A stretch of 64,000 nt of DNA, taken from contig JBBQUW010000005.1 of assembly GCA_038212095.1 (NCBI GenBank), positions 80,693 to 144,692 of the forward strand, written 5' to 3'. Shown one piece after another: positions 8,798 to 15,919 of the stretch. The position numbers and the translations under genes are program-made. Source of the DNA: JAICYJ01 sp038212095 (GTDB taxonomy: Bacteria; Actinomycetota; Thermoleophilia; Gaiellales; JAICJC01). The notes under the pieces were generated by a model that had not been told where the DNA came from, ran no database searches, and was given only the letters and a program-made list of their open reading frames with translations. The number at the start of each line of letters is the position of its first letter. Position 1 is the first letter of the stretch.

Positions 8798-8986
8798 TCA
8801 GGACGACGGCTCCGTCGCCTCGAGCGCCTCCGCCCGGCGCTCGATCTCATCCAGAGCGTCTTGGGCAAGTCGGGTGATCTGCTCCAGCACGTCGGTGGCG
8901 GCGTCGGCGTCGAGCTCGGTGCCGTCCAGCCGGGCGCGCAGCTGCTCGATCCGGTTCGCCAGATCCACCAGCGTGTCGTCGCTCAT
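8798..8986 (-). CDS. Small acidic coiled-coil protein in the usual xseB position
   Basis: A 62-residue protein, predicted almost all helical (DLANRIEQLRARLDG; LEQITRLAQDALDEIERRAE). The ATG at 8986 has GGGAG at good spacing and overlaps the nusB stop by ATGA. Genes between nusB and ispA in related genomes are often exonuclease VII subunits, but the XseB consensus (LE-x-IV-x-LE-x-GE-x-x-LE) is not convincingly present and there is no xseA. It is best called a hypothetical coiled-coil protein; a divergent XseB is a weak alternative. Confidence 0.7.
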   Translation of the reverse strand: MSDDTLVDLANRIEQLRARLDGTELDADAATDVLEQITRLAQDALDEIERRAEALEATEPSS

Positions 8987-9384
8987 GTTCCCACTCCCTC
9001 CGTTCGGGCGATACGTCCCAGTATGCCGTTGACCAGGCCGGCCGCCTCCGGCGAGGCGTAGCGCTTGGCAAGCGTCACCGCCTCGTCGATGGCGACGGCC
9101 GCCGGCGTCTCGCCGTCCGCCATCTCCCACACCGCCAGCCGCAGGATATTCCGCTCGAGCACGGCCATCCGCTCACTCGTCCAGCCCTGGGCGGCGGCGT
9201 CGATGGCCTGGTCGAGACGCTCTCGGTCAGCCCACACCCCCTCGGCCTGGCGGCGCGTGAACTCGCTCACCGGCTCGCCGTTGTCGCGGGCGTATGCCAC
9301 GTACAGCGCGTCGAAGTCGCCGTCCATCAGGTCGCGCTGGTAGAGCAGAAAGGCGGCTGCGCGCCGCTCCGACCGGCGGCTCAT
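8983..9384 (-). CDS. nusB: Transcription antitermination factor NusB
   Basis: 133 residues, standard NusB length. The N-terminal RRSERRAAAFLLYQRDLMDG and C-terminal PAAVAIDEAVTLAKRYASPE segment followed by FVNG-type LVNGILGRI are family hallmarks. NusB with NusE (S10) binds boxA RNA in rRNA operon antitermination. The ATG at 9384 overlaps the stop of the Asp23 gene by 4 bp, and its own stop overlaps the next start by 4 bp. Confidence 0.95.
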   Translation of the reverse strand: MSRRSERRAAAFLLYQRDLMDGDFDALYVAYARDNGEPVSEFTRRQAEGVWADRERLDQAIDAAAQGWTSERMAVLERNILRLAVWEMADGETPAAVAIDEAVTLAKRYASPEAAGLVNGILGRIARTEGVGT

Positions 9385-9701
9385 CGCTCCACGCCCGTCA
9401 CCGTCACGTCCACCGACGCCACCGCCAGCCCCGTCATCGTCTCGACCGACTCGGCGACGCTGCGCCGGACCGCCGCTGCGGCCCGCGGCAGCACCACGCC
9501 GTAGGCCGCAGCGACGTCGATGTCGAACGCCGCACCCCGCTCGCCCAGCTCCCAACTGACGGCGTCGCGCCGTCCCGGCAGCACGCGTGACACGCGGCCG
9601 GGCCGGTCGAGCCGCACGCCCTCGACCTGAGCGACAGCCCCGCGCACGATCGAGACCAGCGCCTCGTCCGCCAGCTGGGCGTTGTCCACCCGCACGCTCA
9701 C
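9381..9701 (-). CDS. Asp23/Gls24 family protein
   Basis: A 106-residue Asp23-fold protein with the recognisable pattern AFDIDVAAAYGVVLPRAAAA and ETMTGLAVASVDVTVTGV. In Firmicutes Asp23 proteins sit at the membrane and affect envelope homeostasis; paralogues next to accC and nusB are widespread and their role is unclear. GTG 9701 overlaps the accC stop (GTGA), so it is translationally coupled to accC. Confidence 0.88.
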   Translation of the reverse strand: MSVRVDNAQLADEALVSIVRGAVAQVEGVRLDRPGRVSRVLPGRRDAVSWELGERGAAFDIDVAAAYGVVLPRAAAAVRRSVAESVETMTGLAVASVDVTVTGVER

Positions 9702-11068
9702 GCCGGCACCGCTTCAGACAGCGACGGCAGCGCATGGCGCGCCTGCTCGAGGTAGGCCGTCGTGTAGCGACCGGACAGGAATCCGGGCTCCTGCAGCACG
9801 TCCAGGAACAGCTCGCGGGTGGTGGCCACACCCTCGATCTCGAGCTCGCTCAGCGCACGCCGAGCTCGTGCCAGCGCCTCGCCCCGGTCGGCGCCGTACA
9901 CAAGCACCTTGGCGAGCATCGAGTCGTAGAAGGGCGGTACCCGGTACCCCTCATAGGCGTGGGTGTCGACGCGCACGCCCGCGCCCAGAGGGGGACGGAA
10001 CCGCGTCACCGTCCCCGCGGCCGGCATGAAGTCGCGGCGAGGATCCTCGCAGTTGATGCGAAACTCGATAGCGTGCCCGCGCAGCGGCGCCAGGCCGGTC
10101 ATAGGCAGGCGCTCACCGCCGGCGATCCGCAGCTGCCAGGCGGCGATGTCGAAGCCGGTTACCAGCTCCGATACCGGATGCTCGACCTGCAGGCGGGTGT
10201 TCATCTCGATGAACGAGAAGCCGCCGTCCCGATCGAGCAGGAACTCGACCGTGCCGGCGTTCACGTATCCGCAGGCCCGGCAGGCGAGCCGCGCCGCCTC
10301 GGCCATCGCCTCGCGGGTGGCGGGCTCCAGCGCGGGCGACGGCCCCTCCTCGATCAGCTTCTGGTGGCGCCGCTGGATCGAGCAGTCGCGCTCGCCCAGC
10401 ACCAGCACGCCGCCGTCGGCGTCCGCCAGCACCTGCATCTCGACGTGCCGAGGCTCGATGATCGCCTTCTCGAGGTACATGCCGCCGTCGCCGAACGCGC
10501 TCTGGGCCTCGGCTGACGCGGTACGGAACGAGTCCTCTATCTCGTCCGGTGCCACCACCAGCCGCATGCCGCGGCCGCCGCCGCCGGCCGACGCCTTCAG
10601 CAGCACCGGATAGCCGACCCGCGACGCCAGCTCAGCCGCCTCGGCCGCGTCCTGCAGCCGCCGCTCGCTGCCCGGTACCAGCGGCACGCCGGCTTCGCGC
10701 ATCGTCTGCTTGGCGCGCGCCTTGTCGCCCATCACCTCGATCGCCTCCGGCGACGGCCCGACGAACACCAGGTCGTTGTCGATGCAGGCGCGCACGAACC
10801 CGGCGTTCTCGGCCAGGAACCCCCACCCGGGATGCACCGCGTCACAGCCGGTCGTCTCGGCGGCCGCGATCAGGTTGGGTACGCTCAGGTAGCTGTCGGC
10901 GGGCGCGTGCGGGCCGACGCAGACGGCTCGGTCGGCCAGCCGCACCCACAGGCCGTCGCGATCGGCGGTCGAGTACACCGCCACCGCCTCGATGCCGAGG
11001 TCGTGGCAGGCTCGCACCAGACGCACCGCCGCCTCCCCGCGGTTGGCGATGAGCACCCGCTTGAGCAC
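9698..11068 (-). CDS. accC: Biotin carboxylase (acetyl-CoA carboxylase AccC type)
   Basis: A 456-residue ATP-grasp enzyme that carboxylates the biotin of its carrier protein with bicarbonate and ATP. MLKRVLIANRGEAAVRLVRA, HPGWGFLAENAGF, the Gly-rich ATP loop KASAGGGGRGMRLV, EFLLDRDGGFSFIEMNTRLQ and VEHPVSELVTGFDI are all intact. It follows the AccB fusion gene directly (3-bp gap to its stop at 11072), which is its likely partner. The accD/accA carboxyltransferase subunits are not in the window. Confidence 0.96.
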   Translation of the reverse strand: MLKRVLIANRGEAAVRLVRACHDLGIEAVAVYSTADRDGLWVRLADRAVCVGPHAPADSYLSVPNLIAAAETTGCDAVHPGWGFLAENAGFVRACIDNDLVFVGPSPEAIEVMGDKARAKQTMREAGVPLVPGSERRLQDAAEAAELASRVGYPVLLKASAGGGGRGMRLVVAPDEIEDSFRTASAEAQSAFGDGGMYLEKAIIEPRHVEMQVLADADGGVLVLGERDCSIQRRHQKLIEEGPSPALEPATREAMAEAARLACRACGYVNAGTVEFLLDRDGGFSFIEMNTRLQVEHPVSELVTGFDIAAWQLRIAGGERLPMTGLAPLRGHAIEFRINCEDPRRDFMPAAGTVTRFRPPLGAGVRVDTHAYEGYRVPPFYDSMLAKVLVYGADRGEALARARRALSELEIEGVATTRELFLDVLQEPGFLSGRYTTAYLEQARHALPSLSEAVPA

Positions 11069-11071
11069 GGC

Positions 11072-12832
11072 TCAGGCCGGCTCGAGCTCGAACAGCGCCT
11101 GGCCGTACTCGACCGGCTCGGCGTTGTTGACCAGCACGGCGCGGATCACGCCGGTGTGCTCGGACTTGAACTCGTTGAACAGCTTCATCGCCTCCAGAAC
11201 GCACAGCGTCTGCCCCACCTCGACACGGTCTCCCTCCTCGACGAACGGCTCAGCGGTGGGCGAGGACGAGCGGTAGAAGGTGCCCACCATCGGCGACTCG
11301 ATCTTGATCGCCGTCGAGACGCTGGGGGCGTTCTCGGGCGCGCCGTTCACCGCCGGCGGTGGAGCGGCGACGGCGGTGCGTGGCCGCTCGTCCTGCTTGC
11401 GGACGGTGATCTTGACTCCGGCGTCCTCCAGCGTTATCTCGCCCACGTCAGATCCCTCGACCATCGCGATCAGCTCGCGGATCCGCTCCGATTGGCTGCG
11501 CTCGAGGCCGTCGCGCTCGCTCTCCTCACGGTCGCCGCGGCTGCGCAGCGCTGCCAGCAGCCGGTTTGCCTCCTCGCCAAACAGCGCCACCAGCAGCAGA
11601 TCTTCCTCGCTGGCGGCGAGACCGTCGGCGCGCAGCGCGTCTAGGTCGGCGACCGGCTCCAGAGGCGGCAGCGGCGCCGCGTAGGCGGCAGCCTCGGGCG
11701 CCATCGCCTGTGGCGGGTTGCCGTACACGCCCGAGATGTAGTCGCGCATCTCGTCGGACACCTCCGCCCAGCGGCGGGCGGACAGCACGTGGCGAACGGC
11801 CTGGCCGGCCAGGATGCCGCCCACCGGCTGTGCCAGCGGGGGTACGCCGCAGTCCATCCGCACCTGCTTGAACTCCTCCAGCACCTCGTCCAGCCGGTCG
11901 GGAGCTCCCAGCACACGCAGCCGCGCGTCCAGATCAGCCACCAGCCCCACCGGCAGCCGGTTGAACGCGGTGCGCAGCGTGATGCGGGGCGGGATCGGCA
12001 GCGCCGGCATCTGGGAGGTGACGTGCTCGTCGATGAACCGCGATGCCTCCCAGACGCGTTCGACGTCGACGCCGTGCTCGATGTCCAGGCCCGAGAGGGC
12101 GTCGCACAGCACCTCCGCGGCCACCCGGTGAAGCGTGTAGGCGATCGGCAGCACCGCAGTCGCGATCGGCTCGGCGTCGCGCCGAGCCGCCTCGATCGCC
12201 ATCGCAAGCGCGTTGCCACCCGTGCCCTGGCAGTAGAGGCCGACAGGAACGCCGGCGGCCTCGGCGAGCTGGGTGATCACCTTGTCGCAGGTTCCCGGGT
12301 CGAGCGCTCCGGCGGGGTCGTGCAGCAGCACGTGGTCGGCGCCCAGCTCGGCCAGCCGCCGAGCCTTGTCCAACACCCGCGGCAGGTTCGGCATGTAGCC
12401 CGAGAAAGCCAGCCCGGCGTACAGCCTGCCCCCCGACTCGCGTACCGCAGCGGCGGCCGAGGCCAGGTTCTCGACGTCGTTGAGCGGGTCGTGGAGGCGG
12501 AAGATCTCGATCCCGCTCTCGGCCGCGCACAGGATGAACCGCCGCACCAGGTCATCGGACAGGGGACGCGAGCCGACCAGGAACCGGCCTCGCACCGCCA
12601 TCTGCAGCGGCGTCCTGGTGCACCGTTGACGCAGCGCCCGCACCCGCTCCCACGGGCTCTCGCTGCCTCGCTGCACGGCGGCATCGAAGCAGCCGCCCCC
12701 GGTCACCTCCAGCGCGGCGAACCCGGCCTGATCGAGGATCGCGGCCACCTCCAGCACCCGCGAGGTCGAGATGGCACCGACCACTGGCTGCTGCGAGAGC
12801 AGGCGGATGGTGGTGTCGACGAGCCGGGTCAC
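11072..12832 (-). CDS. Degenerate pyruvate/oxaloacetate-type carboxyltransferase domain fused to biotin carboxyl carrier protein AccB
   Basis: A 586-residue fusion. Residues ~1-430 align along their length with the carboxyltransferase barrel of oxaloacetate decarboxylase alpha/pyruvate carboxylase (LEVTGGGCFDAAVQ; FRLHDPLNDVENLASA; VGGILAGQAV). Residues ~440-586 are AccB, with the Ala/Pro linker and the biotin site EAMK (Lys550). Every expected metal ligand in the barrel is changed: the RDAHQS segment reads RLLSQ (10-14), the carbamylated Lys position reads LLHDPAG (His171), and the HLHTH segment reads GLYCQ (198-202). The barrel is thus probably not a metal-dependent carboxyltransferase. It is translationally coupled to efp (GTGA at 12832) and followed by accC. 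Its role may be structural, regulatory, or a new chemistry. Confidence 0.85.
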   Translation of the reverse strand: MTRLVDTTIRLLSQQPVVGAISTSRVLEVAAILDQAGFAALEVTGGGCFDAAVQRGSESPWERVRALRQRCTRTPLQMAVRGRFLVGSRPLSDDLVRRFILCAAESGIEIFRLHDPLNDVENLASAAAAVRESGGRLYAGLAFSGYMPNLPRVLDKARRLAELGADHVLLHDPAGALDPGTCDKVITQLAEAAGVPVGLYCQGTGGNALAMAIEAARRDAEPIATAVLPIAYTLHRVAAEVLCDALSGLDIEHGVDVERVWEASRFIDEHVTSQMPALPIPPRITLRTAFNRLPVGLVADLDARLRVLGAPDRLDEVLEEFKQVRMDCGVPPLAQPVGGILAGQAVRHVLSARRWAEVSDEMRDYISGVYGNPPQAMAPEAAAYAAPLPPLEPVADLDALRADGLAASEEDLLLVALFGEEANRLLAALRSRGDREESERDGLERSQSERIRELIAMVEGSDVGEITLEDAGVKITVRKQDERPRTAVAAPPPAVNGAPENAPSVSTAIKIESPMVGTFYRSSSPTAEPFVEEGDRVEVGQTLCVLEAMKLFNEFKSEHTGVIRAVLVNNAEPVEYGQALFELEPA

Positions 12833-13395
12833 GCGCGTGAGATGTAGCGCGCCTCGCGCGTGTCCACGCGGATCACGTCGCCAACGTTGACGAACAGCGG
12901 CACCTGCACGACCGCGCCGGTCTCGAGCGTGGCCGGCTTGGAGACGTTCGAGACGGTGTCGCCCTTGACACCGGGCTCGGTGTCGGTGACCGCCAGCTCG
13001 ACGGCAGCCGGCAGCTGCACCGACGTCGGCTTGCCGTCCACGGTCATCAGCTGCACCGTGTCGTTCTCGCGCATGAACTGGAGCTCCTCGGCCACGCTGT
13101 CGGCCGACAGCGCGATCTGGTCGAAGGTCTCGGAGTCCATCAGGTGCACGTCAGAGCCGTCGTTGTACATGTACGTAACGCTCTTGACCTCGGTGTGGAT
13201 GCGCGGCATCTTCTCGCCCGCGCGGAACGTCTTGTCGACCACCGATCCCGACTCGAGCCCCTTCAGCTTGGTGCGCACAAAGGCGCCGCCCTTACCCGGC
13301 TTGACGTGCTGGAAGTCGACGATACGGTAGATGGTGCCGTCGACCTCGACGTGCATGCCGTTCTTGAACTGGTTGGTGGAGATCGTCTCTGCCAT
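12829..13395 (-). CDS. efp: Elongation factor P
   Basis: 188 residues, full length. EF-P relieves ribosome stalling at consecutive prolines. The KOW-like domain I contains HVKPGKGGAFVRTKLKGLES; the lysine corresponding to the modified position is Lys35. OB domains II and III follow, ending NVGDVIRVDTREARYISRA. No modification enzyme (EpmA/B, EarP) is visible in the window. The pepQ-efp order is conserved in actinobacteria. Confidence 0.98.
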   Translation of the reverse strand: MAETISTNQFKNGMHVEVDGTIYRIVDFQHVKPGKGGAFVRTKLKGLESGSVVDKTFRAGEKMPRIHTEVKSVTYMYNDGSDVHLMDSETFDQIALSADSVAEELQFMRENDTVQLMTVDGKPTSVQLPAAVELAVTDTEPGVKGDTVSNVSKPATLETGAVVQVPLFVNVGDVIRVDTREARYISRA

Positions 13396-13422
13396 GTCTC
13401 GTTTCGCGTCGGTGAAAGCCGC

Positions 13423-14505
13423 TCAGGCGGCGGTGATCAGCTGCTTAGGGTAGCCGGTAAGCGGCTCACAGCCGTCCGCCGTCACGACCACCAGGTCTTC
13501 GATTCGCACCCCGCCCACGCCGGGCAAGTAGACGCCCGGCTCCACTGTGACGATCATGCCCGGCTCGAGGGTTGCGGTCGAGGTGGTGGTGAGCCGCGGA
13601 TCCTCATGGATCTCGAGCCCCACGCCGTGGCCGGTGCCGTGTTGAAAGTGATCGCCGTGGCCGGCTCCGGTGACGATCGCGCGCACCGCCGCGTCGGCCT
13701 CGATGCCGGTCACGCCGGGCCGCACGGCTGCAAGCCCGGCAAGCTGCGCCCGCAGCACCAGCTCGTAGATCTCGACCATCTCCGCGGCCGGCTCCCCGAC
13801 CGCGAAGGTGCGCGTGCAGTCAGAGCAGTAGCCCTCCAACTTGGCACCCAGATCGATCGTGACCATGCCGCCTGCATCGATCGGCTGACGTCGCGGCTCG
13901 GCGTGCGGCAGGGCGCCCGCCGCACCGGACGCGACGATCGGGTCGAACGAGACCTCGTCCCCGCCGTGCTCGCGCACCAGCTGGTGGATCCGCCACGCCA
14001 CGTCGAACTCGCTGCGGCCGGCGAACCCCTCATGCACGAGGGCGGCGTAGATCGGTTCCAGCAGCCGCGCGGTGCGCCGCATGATGGCGATCTCGGCCGC
14101 ATCCTTGATCACGCGCAGCTGCTCCACCGCGCCGCTCGTCGGGACGAGCTCGACGCTGCCGGCGGCGGCCGCCAACACGCCGTGGCGGGCGAGCGAGAGG
14201 TGCGCCGCCTCGACACCGATGCGAGCCGCAGACGGCGCCAACTCGTGCCACCGCTCGGCCACGAAGCCGATCAGATCCTGGTTGGCCTGCCGCACCTCGA
14301 TGAACTCGCGCAGCGGCTCGACACGCTCCAGGTAGCGGAAGTCGGTGAGAAAGGTGGCGTCGGTGGGGCGCACGATCACCACGCCGTTGCTGCCGGTGTA
14401 GCCGGTCAGATAGCGGACGTTGACCAGGTTGGTGACCAGCATGGCGTCCACCCCGAGCGCCTCCAGCCTGCTGCCCAGACGCTCCACCCGCGAGGCGTGG
14501 CTCAT
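13423..14505 (-). CDS. pepQ: M24 family Xaa-Pro peptidase
   Basis: A 360-residue cytoplasmic metallopeptidase of the creatinase/prolidase fold. It has an N-terminal creatinase-like domain (MLVTNLVNVRYLTGYTGSNG) and a C-terminal pita-bread catalytic domain with metal ligands in VTIDLGAKLEGYCSDCTRTF, GTGHGVGLEIHEDP and MIVTVEPGVYLPG. The ATG at 14505 overlaps the aroQ stop (ATGA) and gives a normal N-terminus; the longer reading frame upstream is a shadow of aroQ. It neighbours efp as in many actinobacteria, a linkage often noted because both relate to proline. Confidence 0.94.
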   Translation of the reverse strand: MSHASRVERLGSRLEALGVDAMLVTNLVNVRYLTGYTGSNGVVIVRPTDATFLTDFRYLERVEPLREFIEVRQANQDLIGFVAERWHELAPSAARIGVEAAHLSLARHGVLAAAAGSVELVPTSGAVEQLRVIKDAAEIAIMRRTARLLEPIYAALVHEGFAGRSEFDVAWRIHQLVREHGGDEVSFDPIVASGAAGALPHAEPRRQPIDAGGMVTIDLGAKLEGYCSDCTRTFAVGEPAAEMVEIYELVLRAQLAGLAAVRPGVTGIEADAAVRAIVTGAGHGDHFQHGTGHGVGLEIHEDPRLTTTSTATLEPGMIVTVEPGVYLPGVGGVRIEDLVVVTADGCEPLTGYPKQLITAA

Positions 14506-14933
14506 GCCCCGTGCTCCGCCAGGTGGACGAAGGCTTCGCGGTAGCCCTCGGCGCCACGGCCCGCGATGCGGTGCGAGACGACCTCGGTGATCACCGAGTG
14601 GCGCCGCCACTCCTCGCGCCGATCGACGTCGGACAGGTGCACCTCGACGATCGGGCCGGTGAAAATCTCCAGTGCGTCGCGGATCGCGTAGCTGTAGTGC
14701 GTCCACGCACCGGGGTTGACCACCAGCCCGTCAGCGGCGCCACACGCCTCATGGATCATGTCCACGTACGCGCCCTCGCTGTTGCTGTGCCAGCAGCGCA
14801 CGGTCATGTTCAACTCCAGCGCCCACTCATAGATCTGCGTCTCGAGCTGCGACAGGGTGAGCGAGCCGTACTGCTTCGGATCGCGCCGACCCAGCATGTT
14901 GAGGTTGACCCCGTTCAGCACCGTGACCTGCAT
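14502..14933 (-). CDS. aroQ: Type II 3-dehydroquinate dehydratase
   Basis: A 143-residue shikimate enzyme converting 3-dehydroquinate to 3-dehydroshikimate. Family motifs: VLNGVNLNMLGRRDP with the catalytic Tyr in QYGSLTL, SNSEGAYVDMIHEA, and NPGAWTHYSYAIRDAL followed by VEVHLSDVDRREEWR. The start is ATG 14933. It is first in the long minus-strand run aroQ-pepQ-efp-acc-nusB. The other aro genes (aroKB, aroC) lie just beyond the GerMN gene, on the same strand. Confidence 0.97.
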   Translation of the reverse strand: MQVTVLNGVNLNMLGRRDPKQYGSLTLSQLETQIYEWALELNMTVRCWHSNSEGAYVDMIHEACGAADGLVVNPGAWTHYSYAIRDALEIFTGPIVEVHLSDVDRREEWRRHSVITEVVSHRIAGRGAEGYREAFVHLAEHGA

Positions 14934-15075
14934 CAGCGGAGGTTACCGCCCTGCGATCGCACCTGCACCGCACGCCTGCGGTCGCGGTTGTTACAGCTTC
15001 GATACCGCTCGTGACACACGGCTGATACCCGGTGCTGGGAGGCTGTAGACCAACCACTTCGGAAAGGGATGAAAC

Positions 15076-15876
15076 GTGAAGAGATCTCTCCTCATCGTGT
15101 TACTGGTCGTGGCGGCCTCCATGCTGGCCGGCGCGCAGCGGGCATCGGCCACCGGCGCCGAGACCAGCGTCTACCAGGTCTGGTTCGAGCGCGGCGGCAA
15201 GCTGTGGCTGACCAAACGCGTGCAGCCGCAGACGGCAGCGCCGGCCCGCGCCGCCGTGCAGGCGCTGCTGGCCGGCCCCAACATCGCCGAGTCCGACGCC
15301 GGAGTGCACAGCCTCGTTCCCGACGGCACCGGCTTGCTCGGCCTCTCGCTGGCCGACGGCACCGCCACCGTCGACCTCAGCTCGCCGTTCGGCGCCGGCG
15401 GTGGCCCGGCTTCGGTACACATGCGCCTGGCGCAGCTCACCTACACACTGACCCAGTTCGCCACCATCGATCGCGTGGTGCTGGAGGTAAACGGCCGCGC
15501 CGTCTCGACGCTGAGCGGCGACGGCGTGGCGGTGCCTCGGCCGATGACCCGAGCCCGGTTCGCCGGCCTGTTGCCTGCGATCACGGTCTGGAACCCCGCA
15601 ATCGGCAGCCACCTGGCGGGGGCAGTGCGGGTGACCGGAACCGCGGACGTGTTCGAGGCATCGCTGCACATACGGATCGTCGACCAGCTCGGCACGGTGA
15701 TCGCGCGCGCCAACGTGCTGGCGAGCTGCGGCACCGGCTGTCGCGGCGGGTACACCGTGCTGGTGCCCTACGCCGTTGCGGCGACCCAGCTGGGCACGGT
15801 GATCGTCAGCGACGACGGCGCCGACGGCAACGGCCTGCCGCAGCACCAGGTACGGGTTCCCGTGGTGCTGACGTAG
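15076..15876 (+). CDS. Secreted GerMN/Gmad2 domain protein
   Basis: 266 residues. Residues 1-25 are a signal peptide (KRSLLIVLLVVAASMLAGA) without a lipobox Cys. Residues ~30-145 fit the GerMN domain (YQVWFERGGKLWLTKR; AAVQALLAGP; QLTYTLTQFATIDRVVLEVN), and ~165-266 fit Gmad2, the immunoglobulin-like partner (ITVWNPAIGSHLAGAVRVTG; LASCGTGCRGGYTVLVPY). In Bacillus such domains occur in spore germination proteins; in non-sporing actinobacteria they appear in cell-surface lipoproteins of unknown function. GTG 15076 is preferred: AAAGGGA is upstream and it alone gives the signal peptide. Confidence 0.88.
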   Translation: MKRSLLIVLLVVAASMLAGAQRASATGAETSVYQVWFERGGKLWLTKRVQPQTAAPARAAVQALLAGPNIAESDAGVHSLVPDGTGLLGLSLADGTATVDLSSPFGAGGGPASVHMRLAQLTYTLTQFATIDRVVLEVNGRAVSTLSGDGVAVPRPMTRARFAGLLPAITVWNPAIGSHLAGAVRVTGTADVFEASLHIRIVDQLGTVIARANVLASCGTGCRGGYTVLVPYAVAATQLGTVIVSDDGADGNGLPQHQVRVPVVLT

Positions 15877-15890
15877 GTACGCGACTCGGT

Positions 15891-15919
15891 GTGAGGGCCG
15901 GCCGCACGGCGGCCCTCAC
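15891..15919. terminator. Hairpin between convergent GerMN gene and aroKB
   Basis: GTGAGGGCCG (15891-15900) and CGGCCCTCAC (15910-15919) form a perfect 10-bp stem with a 9-base loop between the two convergent stops; it covers the last codons of aroKB. A bidirectional terminator is likely, though no U-tract is present. Confidence 0.55.

Noticed and set aside
8798..8986. Naming the small gene xseB from position alone
   Set aside because: Sequence does not show the XseB pattern and xseA is absent.
13423..14706. A longer PepQ frame starting at 14706
   Set aside because: The added residues are Arg/Gly/Pro-rich and lie within aroQ; the ATG at 14505 overlaps the aroQ stop and gives the normal family length.
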